Positions 31,152 through 39,608 of a stretch of DNA of 41,928 nucleotides are shown in pieces. Under the pieces are notes generated by a model. The model had not been told where the DNA came from and made no database searches. It saw nothing but the letters and a program-made list of their open reading frames with translations. Source of the stretch: Akkermansiaceae bacterium UBA3385 (GTDB lineage Bacteria > Verrucomicrobiota > Verrucomicrobiia > Verrucomicrobiales > Akkermansiaceae); the NCBI GenBank assembly GCA_002358905.1, contig DEPT01000020.1, forward strand, positions 1-41,928, given 5' to 3'. Both the position numbers and the translations under genes were made by a program. The stretch's first letter is position 1. Each line of letters opens with the position of its first letter.

Positions 31152-32942
31152 TTAAGATTCTATTCCCTGGCGGTCATACAATTCCTTGTAGAGAGGACAC
31201 GTGGCATACAATTCCTCATGCGTGCCATCGCCCACAATATATCCACCGTCAAACACGAGAATACGGTGAGCATTCCGGATGGTGCTGAAACGGTGAGCCA
31301 CAATGAGTGTTGTACGGCCTTGTGCCAGTTTATCCAATTCTTCCTGAATCTCCCGTTCGCTTTCAGCGTCGAGTGATGCCGTAGCCTCATCAAGAATAAG
31401 AATGGGGGCATCTTTTACAAAAGCACGAGCTATTGCCACACGCTGACGCTGCCCACCGGAAAGGCCTTCCCCGCCCTGAGCCAGCACCGTATCAATACCT
31501 TTGGGTTGGGATGCCAGGAACTTCGTCACAGCTGCAGAATCCGCCGCGGCCATAATCTCTTCCTGAGTTGCATCCCTGCGGCCCAATGCGATATTTTCTC
31601 GAATTGTACCGGCAAACAGCAGAGCCTGCTGCCCCACCAAGGACAACTGCTCTCGCAAATCATGCGTACGGAGTTCGCGTATATCCACTCCATCCAGCTC
31701 AATGGAACCACTACTCACCTCGTAAAATCGGGGTATAAGCGTGGCAAAAGTTGTCTTGCCTGCACCACTGGGACCAACAAGCCCCACAATCTGTCCGGCA
31801 GGTATGGTAAGATTCACGTCTCGCAAAACCGGTTTCTCCGGGTCGTAACCAAAGCTGACATTTCTGAAACGAATCTCACCCCGCACAGGCTCAGCCAATT
31901 GTCTGGGATTTTCCGGCTCCGGAATCGTATTCGGCTCATAAAGAATCTCAGCAAGGCGCTTCAAGGCACCCTGCGCTTCGTTGAAGCGGTTCCAGGCCGT
32001 ACCGGCACGCTTCATCGAATCAAAGGCAAAGAACAGAGCACCTGCAATAGCGATGAAGTCCGTAAAGCTCATACCGTATGTATGACCACGCACAAGCAGG
32101 AAAGAAAGAGCGAGGGCGGTCACCACCTCCATAACCGGGACAAGCGCTTTCTGATACTTCACCAGTTTCACATAGTTTACGCAGAAGCGGTTGGAGACGG
32201 CAGCAAAATCCTTAATCTCTATTTCCTCCATGGCGTAGGCACGGATTTCACGCTGATTTTCCAAATTCTGCTGAACGGCAGAATTCAGCTCACCCAAGCC
32301 CTGCTGGGAACGGAGAGATTTGGCTGATATACGCTTACCGAAAATAGCCACAGGCCATGCAGCAAGCGCAATGAAAAGAAGATTCACAAAGAACAGTAAT
32401 CCCTGCCCTGAGGTAAACAGAAGATAAATAAATGCGGCCAGAGCACACGCTGCTGTTACGGGCTGCTTAATCAAATCATTGGCAACTGAGGTAAGAATGT
32501 GCTGCACATTCGTGGTATCAGCAGTAATGCGACTGATGACATCACCCTTCTGGCGGCGTTCCATGAACGCAATGGGCAGCGCCTGCACACGCGTGAACAC
32601 CGCCATGCGCAGAGACTCCAGAATGCGGATTCCCAGCACATTTACCAATACGGCATTTCCCCACATGGCAAAACCACGGATAACAAACACAAATGGCATG
32701 GATGCACATGCCAGGAGAAGCAGATGTTCCTTTGAAAGCTGCTGCAAGGCAGGCAGCAGTTCCAACAGTTGTGGCATTTCCTCACCATCGGTGTGGAATA
32801 CTACGGGAAACACATACTTTATCAACAAAGGCACCCCCATGCCACTGGCAGAAGCTGCCACCACGCCGGTGAACAGCACCAGGATGAACATCCGGATATG
32901 CGGCAACAGGAACAATTTCTGGAAATGCAATATATGCTTCAT
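31152..32942 (-). CDS. MsbA-like ABC exporter, second subunit
   Basis: This 596-residue half-transporter has an N-terminal type I exporter domain with about six membrane helices (about 15-310) and a C-terminal ATPase. Key motifs are intact: Walker A GPSGAGKTT (about residue 378), Q-loop LVGQQALLF, signature LSGGQRQRVAIARAF, Walker B ILILDEATASLD, and the switch His in VAHRFSTI. The sequence resembles the MsbA/lipid-A flippase group, consistent with a Gram-negative envelope. Its ATG overlaps the stop of the partner gene by 4 nt, so the two half-transporters probably form a heterodimer. Lipid or lipopolysaccharide-type substrates are likely but not proven. Confidence 0.9.
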   Translation of the reverse strand: MKHILHFQKLFLLPHIRMFILVLFTGVVAASASGMGVPLLIKYVFPVVFHTDGEEMPQLLELLPALQQLSKEHLLLLACASMPFVFVIRGFAMWGNAVLVNVLGIRILESLRMAVFTRVQALPIAFMERRQKGDVISRITADTTNVQHILTSVANDLIKQPVTAACALAAFIYLLFTSGQGLLFFVNLLFIALAAWPVAIFGKRISAKSLRSQQGLGELNSAVQQNLENQREIRAYAMEEIEIKDFAAVSNRFCVNYVKLVKYQKALVPVMEVVTALALSFLLVRGHTYGMSFTDFIAIAGALFFAFDSMKRAGTAWNRFNEAQGALKRLAEILYEPNTIPEPENPRQLAEPVRGEIRFRNVSFGYDPEKPVLRDVNLTIPAGQIVGLVGPSGAGKTTFATLIPRFYEVSSGSIELDGVDIRELRTHDLREQLSLVGQQALLFAGTIRENIALGRRDATQEEIMAAADSAAVTKFLASQPKGIDTVLAQGGEGLSGGQRQRVAIARAFVKDAPILILDEATASLDAESEREIQEELDKLAQGRTTLIVAHRFSTIRNAHRILVFDGGYIVGDGTHEELYATCPLYKELYDRQGIES

Positions 32943-34786
32943 ACAGCAGCCTCCTTCATTTCTTCTTCATTGCTTGACACCTGCTCATCATACAGGTTGC
33001 GGTACAGAACACACTGCTCATACAATTCTGCATGGGTGCCATCACCCACGATGCGTCCTTCCTCAAACACGAGTATACGCTGCGCCATGCGAATGGTGCT
33101 GAACCGGTGAGCAATCACAAATGTTGTGTGGCCTTGCGCCAGAGTCTCCAATTCAGCCTGTATCGCGGCCTCGCTCTTCATATCCAGCGCAGAAGTAGCT
33201 TCATCCAGAATAAGCACTGGAGCATTTTTCAGGAAAGCACGGGCAATGGACACACGCTGGCGCTGCCCGCCGGAAAGCCCGGCACCGCCCTCACCCAGTA
33301 TGTAATCGTATCCGGATGGCAGAGACTCCGCAAACTCATCCACTCTGGCCTGCTGTGCCGCTGCACGTACTTCTGCAGCGGTGGCACCAGGGCGCCCGAC
33401 TCGTATATTATCGGCAATGGATGCACGGAACAATGCAGCAAACTGGGAAACAAGACCGATATTACGGGTGCGATCTGCACGCGATATCTGGCGCACATCA
33501 ACGCCGTCCAGCTTCACACAACCGGAATTGACATCATAAAAACGGCAGAGCAGGTTAATAAAAGTCGTCTTGCCCGAACCACTGGGGCCCACGAGAGCCA
33601 CCACCTGACCGGCAGGCACATGCACGTTAATATCTTTAAGGACAGTTTTCTCACTGTTATACCCGAAGCTGACATGTTCAAAATCCACATCACCTTTCAC
33701 CTCTGCCGGCATGTGGGCAGGCTCTGCGGGCTCCGGGGTTTCATCCGCGGCATGCAGAATACCATTGAGTCCCCCCACCGCCATCACCAGAATCTGGCAC
33801 TGATTAGCCACTGTACCCAGGCGTTTGATGGGGTCATAACAGAAATAGAATGCCGTTGCAATAGCTGTAAATTGTTCCAGTTTCAAACCGTCGCTGCAGC
33901 CACGGTACAATGAGTATGCCAGGGCAAGCGCAGAAACAATCTCAATAGCTGGAGTCACGCTCTGCTTCCATGCATTCATCTTGATAAGACGTCCATTGTA
34001 AGCACGGATGTGAGAGCGCAGCTGTTCTTCGCGCATTTGTTCAAGGTTAAATGCGCGGACCTCACGCTGGGCAGACAACGTTTCCTCCACACTGGCCGTA
34101 ATCACGCCGATACCGGCCAGAGCCTGCCCCATCAGCTTGGTCATCCGCTTCCCCACCCAGCGTACCACCGGTATACAGGCAGCAGAAATAATCAGATTAC
34201 CCAGCAGCATGGCGCTTTCCTGCTGAGTGCATGCAGCAAAAACGAGATACCCCACAGCAGCCAGCAAGGTCAGCGGCTGGATTACCAAGTCATTCATGAT
34301 GGTCACCATGCCCTGCTGCAGCATCTGCGGAAACTGAATCAGGCGTGACATCAAATCGCCACGGGTGCTCCGGTCATGAAAAGAAAAAGAGAGCCACTGC
34401 AGCCGGGCAAACAGATCAATACGAAGGTTCTCCAGACTTTTCATGCCTGCTTTCGTCAGCAGGTAGGCATTACCATAGGTAGCCAGACCGCGAACGGCCA
34501 TAATCAGGGGAATAGCCGCCGCAGCTACCCAGAGCACTGCATTATCCACATTGCAGGTAGGCAGAAACTCCACCACAGCTGCACTTAACCACCCCGGAGT
34601 CTCCGTCTCTCCGAATACAATCGGAAACACATACTGAATCATGAAGGGCAAACCAAACCCCGCCGAAGCCGCAGCAATCACACCTGCTATAATCCCCCCG
34701 GCCAGCAAATGCCATTGGGGCGCCATATACCGCTGCAGGAATGGTTTATACACTTCCCACATTTTTATCTCTTTCGGTTTACTCAT
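32939..34786 (-). CDS. MsbA-like ABC exporter, first subunit
   Basis: The ATG at 34786 gives 615 residues. After a charged start (SKPKEIKMWEVYKPFLQRY) come about six membrane helices (about 25-330), beginning LLAGGIIAGVIAAASAGFGLPFMIQYVFP. The ATPase domain carries GPSGSGKTT, LVSQFAALFRASIADNI (Q-loop), LSGGQRQRVSIARAF, VLILDEATSALD and IAHRFSTI. Both partners therefore have complete consensus ATPase sites, unlike many heterodimeric exporters with one degenerate site. The GTG at 34795 lies between the -10 box and this ATG, about at the expected transcript start, so it is rejected. It is the first gene of the exporter operon. Confidence 0.9.
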   Translation of the reverse strand: MSKPKEIKMWEVYKPFLQRYMAPQWHLLAGGIIAGVIAAASAGFGLPFMIQYVFPIVFGETETPGWLSAAVVEFLPTCNVDNAVLWVAAAAIPLIMAVRGLATYGNAYLLTKAGMKSLENLRIDLFARLQWLSFSFHDRSTRGDLMSRLIQFPQMLQQGMVTIMNDLVIQPLTLLAAVGYLVFAACTQQESAMLLGNLIISAACIPVVRWVGKRMTKLMGQALAGIGVITASVEETLSAQREVRAFNLEQMREEQLRSHIRAYNGRLIKMNAWKQSVTPAIEIVSALALAYSLYRGCSDGLKLEQFTAIATAFYFCYDPIKRLGTVANQCQILVMAVGGLNGILHAADETPEPAEPAHMPAEVKGDVDFEHVSFGYNSEKTVLKDINVHVPAGQVVALVGPSGSGKTTFINLLCRFYDVNSGCVKLDGVDVRQISRADRTRNIGLVSQFAALFRASIADNIRVGRPGATAAEVRAAAQQARVDEFAESLPSGYDYILGEGGAGLSGGQRQRVSIARAFLKNAPVLILDEATSALDMKSEAAIQAELETLAQGHTTFVIAHRFSTIRMAQRILVFEEGRIVGDGTHAELYEQCVLYRNLYDEQVSSNEEEMKEAAV

Positions 34787-34798
34787 GATTCTCACGGT

Positions 34799-34827
34799 AT
34801 TCTACTAAATTTGAGCTCTGCTTGCAA
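34799..34827 (-). promoter_or_regulatory. Promoter of the exporter operon
   Basis: On the minus strand TTGCAA (34822-34827), 17-bp spacer, TAGAAT (34799-34804). The ATG at 34786 follows 12 nt after the -10 box. Confidence 0.7.
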
Positions 34828-34897
34828 ACATTTTCGACAAATTGTGGCACTCATACACATTTTTTCGTTAGTTTACTTAACAGGACGCGGCGACTGC

Positions 34898-34926
34898 TTG
34901 ACATGCGGCTGGAAATAATGCAAAAT
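34898..34926 (+). promoter_or_regulatory. Promoter of 444-residue lipoprotein gene
   Basis: TTGACA (34898-34903), 17-bp spacer, CAAAAT (34921-34926). The leader would be about 25 nt. Confidence 0.6.
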
Positions 34927-34957
34927 AACGTTCAAAATTCGACTCACGCGACACGCC

Positions 34958-36292
34958 ATGAAGAGATTCCTTATTCAGTCCGCTGTTCTTACCGCGTCCA
35001 CAACTCTGCTCACCTCCTGTTTTGATGAAATCAAGCAGATGATACAAGGAGAACCCGCCCCCGCAGAGCAAGCAGCACCGGCCGAACCAGTTGCACCGCC
35101 CGCTCCCACCCAGCCCAGCAATGAAGAAATCAGCCGCATGTTGATGGAGCAGATGAGTGATTGCACCGTGGCCAACGCCGGAGAACTCACCTGCGGAGAA
35201 CCGCAGAAAAACGCAGACTCCAGCATCAGCATGAGCACCACCCTCAAGATGGTCGTGAAAGAGGACCTCTTCGTGCGTGAAACCGCCCCTGCAGCCTTCA
35301 ACAAAGAACGCGAAGCTGTAAACGAGGCTGCCAACACGGCCATGAAGCCGGAGTCCGTATACCTCTTCCAAATCGGCGCCACCACAGACCTGATTACCGA
35401 AGCAGACCGCGCTGCCAAGCCCCTGCCCGAGCACCTGCAGGCTCCGCTTAACGAACTGAAAGAGCTGGCTGATTCCTCCGTATACCGCAAGGTGGTGAAC
35501 ACCGGCGACCCTGTGGAAATCACTGCAACATTCTCTGCAACGTATGTTGACGGCGTATGGCAGTTCAGCAACATTGCCGTCAACAACGCAGCATTGATTG
35601 AGCTCAACGATTACACAGCCCAGAGCGCCCTGCCTCAGGGTGCTTCCATCCTCACCCCCGAATTCGAGGAAAGCCGCAAAGCTACCATCCGTGAGAAGGT
35701 TGCCGCATTCAATGCCCTGGCAGATCCCTACATCAAGGGTCGCGAAGAAGCCGCCCGCGCCACGCTGACAGAACACCAGGCCCGCGCAGAGGAGGAGGCC
35801 CGCCGCATTACTGAACAAGCAGCTGCAGAAGAAGCCGCCAGACAAGAAAGCATCAACGCCTTTGTGCAGAATCTCTCTGACGACAAGCTCTTCGCTGGTG
35901 AATGGACTCGTGACAAGCGCTTCGGCGAGCTTTCCCTGCACATTGAGCAGGCCAAAAAGTTCGACAATGCCATTCAGTTCATTGGCACGATTTTCGACAC
36001 AAAGCTGCCGGAAGCAAGTCTGGACATTGCCGGGCGCTGCGAGCTCACGCCTTCTGAAAATGGCACTACCCAGGTAGATATTGCGATTGGCGATGGTCAG
36101 TATGACCCGGATCAGCCCACTGCCGAAGTATACGATGCCCACGATGGTATGCTCTCCCTGCAGCTCAGCAAGGATGGCAAGCTGACAGGTACCATGAGCT
36201 GCACGTCCTGGACTAACACCCCTGAAAAAGCTTTCCAGATTAACCTTACACCGAAGGCAAAGGAAGCATCCAAGCCCAAGCGCCGTCGCTAA
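34958..36292 (+). CDS. Putative lipoprotein with coiled-coil, unknown function
   Basis: I do not recognise the family of this 444-residue protein. It has a lipoprotein signal ending in LLTSC (Cys21), then a Pro/Ala/Glu-rich linker (about 31-55), a mixed domain (about 56-225), and a strongly charged, Ala/Glu-rich helix likely to form a coiled coil (about 255-305, e.g. EEAARATLTEHQARAEEEAR). The C-terminal domain (about 310-430) is beta-rich with DGQYDPDQPTAEVYDAHDGML and GKLTGTMSCTSW, and resembles a lipocalin-like or solute-binding beta-sandwich in layout only. The tail is basic (KPKRRR). It has its own promoter and terminator. Location is presumably periplasmic, membrane-anchored. Confidence 0.8.
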   Translation: MKRFLIQSAVLTASTTLLTSCFDEIKQMIQGEPAPAEQAAPAEPVAPPAPTQPSNEEISRMLMEQMSDCTVANAGELTCGEPQKNADSSISMSTTLKMVVKEDLFVRETAPAAFNKEREAVNEAANTAMKPESVYLFQIGATTDLITEADRAAKPLPEHLQAPLNELKELADSSVYRKVVNTGDPVEITATFSATYVDGVWQFSNIAVNNAALIELNDYTAQSALPQGASILTPEFEESRKATIREKVAAFNALADPYIKGREEAARATLTEHQARAEEEARRITEQAAAEEAARQESINAFVQNLSDDKLFAGEWTRDKRFGELSLHIEQAKKFDNAIQFIGTIFDTKLPEASLDIAGRCELTPSENGTTQVDIAIGDGQYDPDQPTAEVYDAHDGMLSLQLSKDGKLTGTMSCTSWTNTPEKAFQINLTPKAKEASKPKRRR

Positions 36293-36315
36293 ACCCGACA
36301 CATCATTTTGCATAG

Positions 36316-36348
36316 CAGGCAGAATCGTTCACCGGTTCTGTCTGTTTT
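36316..36348 (+). terminator. Terminator after 444-residue lipoprotein
   Basis: A 12-bp stem with two G-U pairs (36316-36327 with 36333-36344), 5-nt loop, then TTTT. It starts 24 nt after the stop codon. Confidence 0.75.
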
Positions 36349-36428
36349 CATTAGGCACTGATTCTGTTCAACAAGGCTGCATGACTCATATTTAGTCGAG
36401 TGAATGTCAGCATGGCAGGATTATTGAG

Positions 36429-36457
36429 TTGATTTTCAGGTTAGAATAAGATAAAAT
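36429..36457 (+). promoter_or_regulatory. Promoter of parB
   Basis: TTGATT (36429-36434), 17-bp spacer, TAAAAT (36452-36457); ATG 14 nt later at 36472. Confidence 0.68.
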
Positions 36458-36471
36458 CCCGCCCACACGTT

Positions 36472-37356
36472 ATGGCCAGGCAAGCATTAGGAAAAGGGCT
36501 GGCAGCCCTCATCGCAAAAAAGCAGGAAACCGCAAATTCACCTGTCAACACAGTGGCAGATACAGACAGCATCATTCTTGCCAAGGTGACCGATATCAAG
36601 GCATCGCCTTTCCAGCCGCGCAGGCACTTCGATGAGCAGCAGATTGAAGAACTGGCAGCCTCTATCCGCGAACGCGGTCTCATTCAGCCCCTGGTTGTAC
36701 GTAAGGTCAATGGTTCGTATGAGCTCATTGCCGGCGAGCGGCGTCTTCGTGCCGTCACCAAACTGGGACAAAGCACAGTAAAGGTCGTTATACACGAGGC
36801 AACCGACCAGGAGGTTGCAGAACTGGCACTCATCGAAAACCTGCAGCGCGCCGACCTTACTCCATTAGAAGAAGCCGAGCAGTACCGCCTGCTGCAGGAA
36901 AAGTTCGGCATGAAGCAGGAGACCATTGCCCAGCATGTAGGTAAGTCCCGCGCCGTCATTGCCAACATGGTTCGCCTGCTGGACCTCGCCCCCGCTGTAC
37001 GCGATATGCTGGAACACCAGGAACTCACCGTTGGCCATGCCAAGGTTCTGCTTCAGCTCAAGGATGCCACGCAGCAGACACTCGCAGCGCAGCGTGTCGC
37101 ACGCGGCACACTCACCGTGCGCCAGACAGAGCAACTTGTCCGCAATACCCTTACCCCGCCCGTTACGCCACCCAGGGAAGAACCGAAACTGCCCGATGCC
37201 TATGCCCGGGTATGCTCCCAGCTTTCTCAGGATTTTGGCACCCGCGTCAACATTTCGTTGAAAGGCAAGAGCAGCGGCGTTATCGAAATTCCCTACGCAG
37301 GCCGGGAGGAGTTGGTCCGCATTCTGCAAATTTTCGGCATCAGCGAATCACTCTAA
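36472..37356 (+). CDS. parB: Chromosome-partitioning protein ParB
   Basis: ParB is a CTP-dependent DNA clamp that loads at parS and spreads, organising the origin region for segregation. The 294-residue protein has the typical N-terminus ARQALGKGLAALIAKK, which in relatives contacts ParA, then the ParB/CTPase domain with PFQPRRHFDEQQIEELAASI and the GERRLRA box (88-94), LIENLQRADLTPLEEAEQY, and the helix-turn-helix QETIAQHVGKSRAVIANMVRLL (about 146-167). A C-terminal dimerisation domain follows. Unusually, no parA precedes it; the upstream gene is an unrelated lipoprotein with its own terminator. The parB stop overlaps the next start by one base. I found no obvious parS site in the window. 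Confidence 0.95.
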   Translation: MARQALGKGLAALIAKKQETANSPVNTVADTDSIILAKVTDIKASPFQPRRHFDEQQIEELAASIRERGLIQPLVVRKVNGSYELIAGERRLRAVTKLGQSTVKVVIHEATDQEVAELALIENLQRADLTPLEEAEQYRLLQEKFGMKQETIAQHVGKSRAVIANMVRLLDLAPAVRDMLEHQELTVGHAKVLLQLKDATQQTLAAQRVARGTLTVRQTEQLVRNTLTPPVTPPREEPKLPDAYARVCSQLSQDFGTRVNISLKGKSSGVIEIPYAGREELVRILQIFGISESL

Positions 37357-38279
37357 TGCCCCGGGTTCTGCTGTTCACAGTCTGTCTTGTCTGCCTGTGT
37401 AGTTGCGATGCTCCAACGGAGTCCGCACCAGCCGCTGTGCCGGAACAACAGACTTATGAACTAGTTGACACGCCGGAGTTCAGTGGACACAACGCATACG
37501 CCCATTGTGCAGCAATCTGCGCCCTGGGGCCCCGCTACAGCGGCTCTCCCGCCTACGAACAACAGCTGATATACCTTGAAAAGCACCTGCACGCCGCAGG
37601 GTGGCAAACCGTGCGCGACACCTTCTCTGCGCCCAACGGAGTCAAAATGAGCAACCTGCGGGCATTCCGCAGCAACTCATCCTGCCCTATCCTGCTAAGC
37701 TGCCACATCGATACCAAAACCAACATCGCCCCCCATTTTGAAAGTGCAGATGATGGCGCCAGCGGAGCCGCCGTATTGCTGGAACTTGCCAGAGTAACAA
37801 AGGACGAGCAGGTTGAACTCATCTTCCTGGACGGTGAAGAATCTTTCGCCGCCCGCATGAGCGAAACAGATGGTCTGTATGGCTCGAAATTTGATGTTGC
37901 ACGCCGTGGCAGTGCACTGCCCCGCTGGCAAATCAACCTGGATATGGTAGGCGGCCGTAATAAAATGATAGCCATTCCTTCTCTGGATACCTCTGACTTC
38001 ATGTATACCCAGTACATGGCCGCAGTAAAGGCGCTGGGACTGTCAGAGGCTAAATGGACAGTCTGGCCCGGCGCCTACCTGGATGACCACGTTCCTTATC
38101 TTGATGCCGGAGTCGACAGCCTGAACCTCATTGCCGACTTCCTGGGCGGCAACTGGTGGCACACGCCAAAAGACAACATGAGCCGCATCTGCCCCCGCTC
38201 TCTGCACGAAAGCGGGCTCGTCACTCTGCAGCTTATCCGGCAGCTGCGCCATGTACTGGCAGCCCCATCAGCAGAATAG
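37356..38279 (+). CDS. M28-family glutaminyl-cyclase-like lipoprotein
   Basis: This 307-residue zinc enzyme belongs to peptidase family M28 and resembles animal-type glutaminyl-peptide cyclotransferases, which convert N-terminal Gln to pyroglutamate. The signal VLLFTVCLVCLCSC is a lipoprotein signal (Cys17). Metal-site blocks in order are LLSCHIDTK, SADDGASGAAVL, IFLDGEESF, INLDMVGG and WWHTPKDN, with DDHVPYLDAGVDSLNLIADF before the last, all in the cyclase-like arrangement. The start at 37356 overlaps the parB stop (TAATG), and the upstream in-frame extension falls inside parB. An aminopeptidase role cannot be excluded. It ends 4 nt from the convergent PDZ-protein gene. Confidence 0.87.
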   Translation: MPRVLLFTVCLVCLCSCDAPTESAPAAVPEQQTYELVDTPEFSGHNAYAHCAAICALGPRYSGSPAYEQQLIYLEKHLHAAGWQTVRDTFSAPNGVKMSNLRAFRSNSSCPILLSCHIDTKTNIAPHFESADDGASGAAVLLELARVTKDEQVELIFLDGEESFAARMSETDGLYGSKFDVARRGSALPRWQINLDMVGGRNKMIAIPSLDTSDFMYTQYMAAVKALGLSEAKWTVWPGAYLDDHVPYLDAGVDSLNLIADFLGGNWWHTPKDNMSRICPRSLHESGLVTLQLIRQLRHVLAAPSAE

Positions 38280-38283
38280 GTGG

Positions 38284-39069
38284 CTACAACTTGCCCAGGC
38301 GCTCTACGACTTCGAGAGGCAAGGCCGCGCGTTCCTCTGGTGTATTGAGCGGGTACACGCACTTCTCGCGGCCATCTGGCGCGAACTCGGTGAGTTGAAG
38401 TTCCCTGCTGGCCCCCTGCAGCTGAATAATCCCTTCAGCATCCTTGAAGCGCAACGTAACCTCACCAGCTACGCCACCCATCCATTCCTGATGCCCCTCT
38501 CCATCCGGTTTACGGGAAGCCTGGGCAGCATTGCGTATGGCCTGCAGATACTCCGACACCTCATGCGGAGAAAAAGATTCCGGCGAATGAGCCAGCATCC
38601 GCAACTGCTGAACCACTTTTTTCCGATTCTCTTCGATGCTCTTGCGAATCTCCGGGTTCAGGCTCATGGGACGCATCATACGGTCTCCGCGGACAGCTGT
38701 CTCCACAGAAGTATGACGGGACGCCCCCCGGCGCGCCGGGCGTTCTACCAGAGTCACGGGCAGTCTTAGTGCTTGCCCGTCTCTCAGTAAATCTACTTCA
38801 ATCTGTTGCCCGGGAACCAGGCGCCTAAGAACAGCGCGGAAATCATTCCGGTCTGCCACCTTCTCGCCAGCCAGGGACGTCAGCACATCGCCTTCCTGTA
38901 CACCGGCTTTCATGGCGGGACTTCCCGGACGCACGGCATACACGCGTACACCATCCTGCGATATCTCCTGGCGGTCCGTCACCACTCCAAACATAGCACG
39001 CAGCTCAACTCCTGAGCCCAGAAGAGGAAGCGCTGACGCAGCCAGCATCAAGGGACAAAGTATTTTCAT
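38284..39069 (-). CDS. PDZ-domain exported protein of sigma operon
   Basis: This 261-residue protein has a signal peptide (KILCPLMLAASALPLLGSG) and one PDZ domain (about residues 40-108: DGVRVYAVRPGSPAMKAGVQEGDVLTSLAGEKVADRNDFRAVLRRL, then IEVDLLRDGQALRLPVTL). No protease domain is attached. After the PDZ comes a basic, helical region and a beta-rich C-terminus. It starts at the second ATG (39069): this one is 7 nt after a perfect AGGAGG, while the first (39075) is one base after it. The start overlaps the anti-sigma stop (ATGA). A likely role is sensing or scaffolding envelope stress for the sigma factor upstream; this is inference from the operon. Confidence 0.83.
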   Translation of the reverse strand: MKILCPLMLAASALPLLGSGVELRAMFGVVTDRQEISQDGVRVYAVRPGSPAMKAGVQEGDVLTSLAGEKVADRNDFRAVLRRLVPGQQIEVDLLRDGQALRLPVTLVERPARRGASRHTSVETAVRGDRMMRPMSLNPEIRKSIEENRKKVVQQLRMLAHSPESFSPHEVSEYLQAIRNAAQASRKPDGEGHQEWMGGVAGEVTLRFKDAEGIIQLQGASRELQLTEFAPDGREKCVYPLNTPEERAALPLEVVERLGKL

Positions 39070-39605
39070 AAGCATTCCTCCTCTACTTCCACTTCCGCTG
39101 TATTCGGCACGCGAATCAGAGTTGTTGTTCCCTCATCTTCGAGCATGAAGGAATCCTCATAAATGACCTCGAACTTACGCACAGGGGAATGTTCATCTTT
39201 CCAGATCATCTCCTTTGCGCGGCGGGTATCAATAATGCTCCGGCCCACCAGCGTTTCCTTTTCGCCATCAGCCACAGCATTTCCCGATACTGAAATAGCG
39301 CCACCCGCGGCAAAAAGAACCAGCGCTGCTGCGGCGGCAACGCCGCTTCGCAACCAGTAATTCTTGCGCTTCATCACCTGAGCCAGCTGCATCTGCACAC
39401 CCAGCTTCATGGCCACATGTGCAGGAAGCGGTGCCGGACTCAATTTCCTAAGCACTGATTCCATCTCCTGAATTTCCTTTTCTTCCTGTTCCCCGTCGGC
39501 CTCATCAGATGCCTGAACCATGGCCGTCAGCAAACGATTGAATAACGCATCCGACATGGGAGCCGGAGTTGTTCCTGAAACATTTTCTTCTGGCATATTT
39601 TTCAT
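39066..39605 (-). CDS. Putative anti-sigma factor, membrane protein
   Basis: This 179-residue protein directly follows an ECF sigma gene with a 3-nt gap. The N-terminal half (1-80) is acidic and cytoplasmic, with helices FNRLLTAMVQASDEAD and EMESVLRKLSPAPLPAHVAMKLGVQMQLAQVM that could bind the sigma factor. One membrane helix is at about 84-107 (WLRSGVAAAAALVLFAAGGAIS). The C-terminal part, about 108-179, would be periplasmic and ends VEVEEECL. No HxxxCxxC zinc motif of typical ZAS anti-sigma factors is present, so the assignment rests on topology and gene order. ATG at 39605 is used; a second ATG at 39596 is possible. Confidence 0.72.
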   Translation of the reverse strand: MKNMPEENVSGTTPAPMSDALFNRLLTAMVQASDEADGEQEEKEIQEMESVLRKLSPAPLPAHVAMKLGVQMQLAQVMKRKNYWLRSGVAAAAALVLFAAGGAISVSGNAVADGEKETLVGRSIIDTRRAKEMIWKDEHSPVRKFEVIYEDSFMLEDEGTTTLIRVPNTAEVEVEEECL

Positions 39606-39608
39606 AAC

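Noticed and set aside
34877..36313. 478-codon open frame opposite the 444-residue lipoprotein
   Set aside because: The plus-strand reading has a proper lipobox, promoter and terminator; the antisense frame covers these signals and has no start context.
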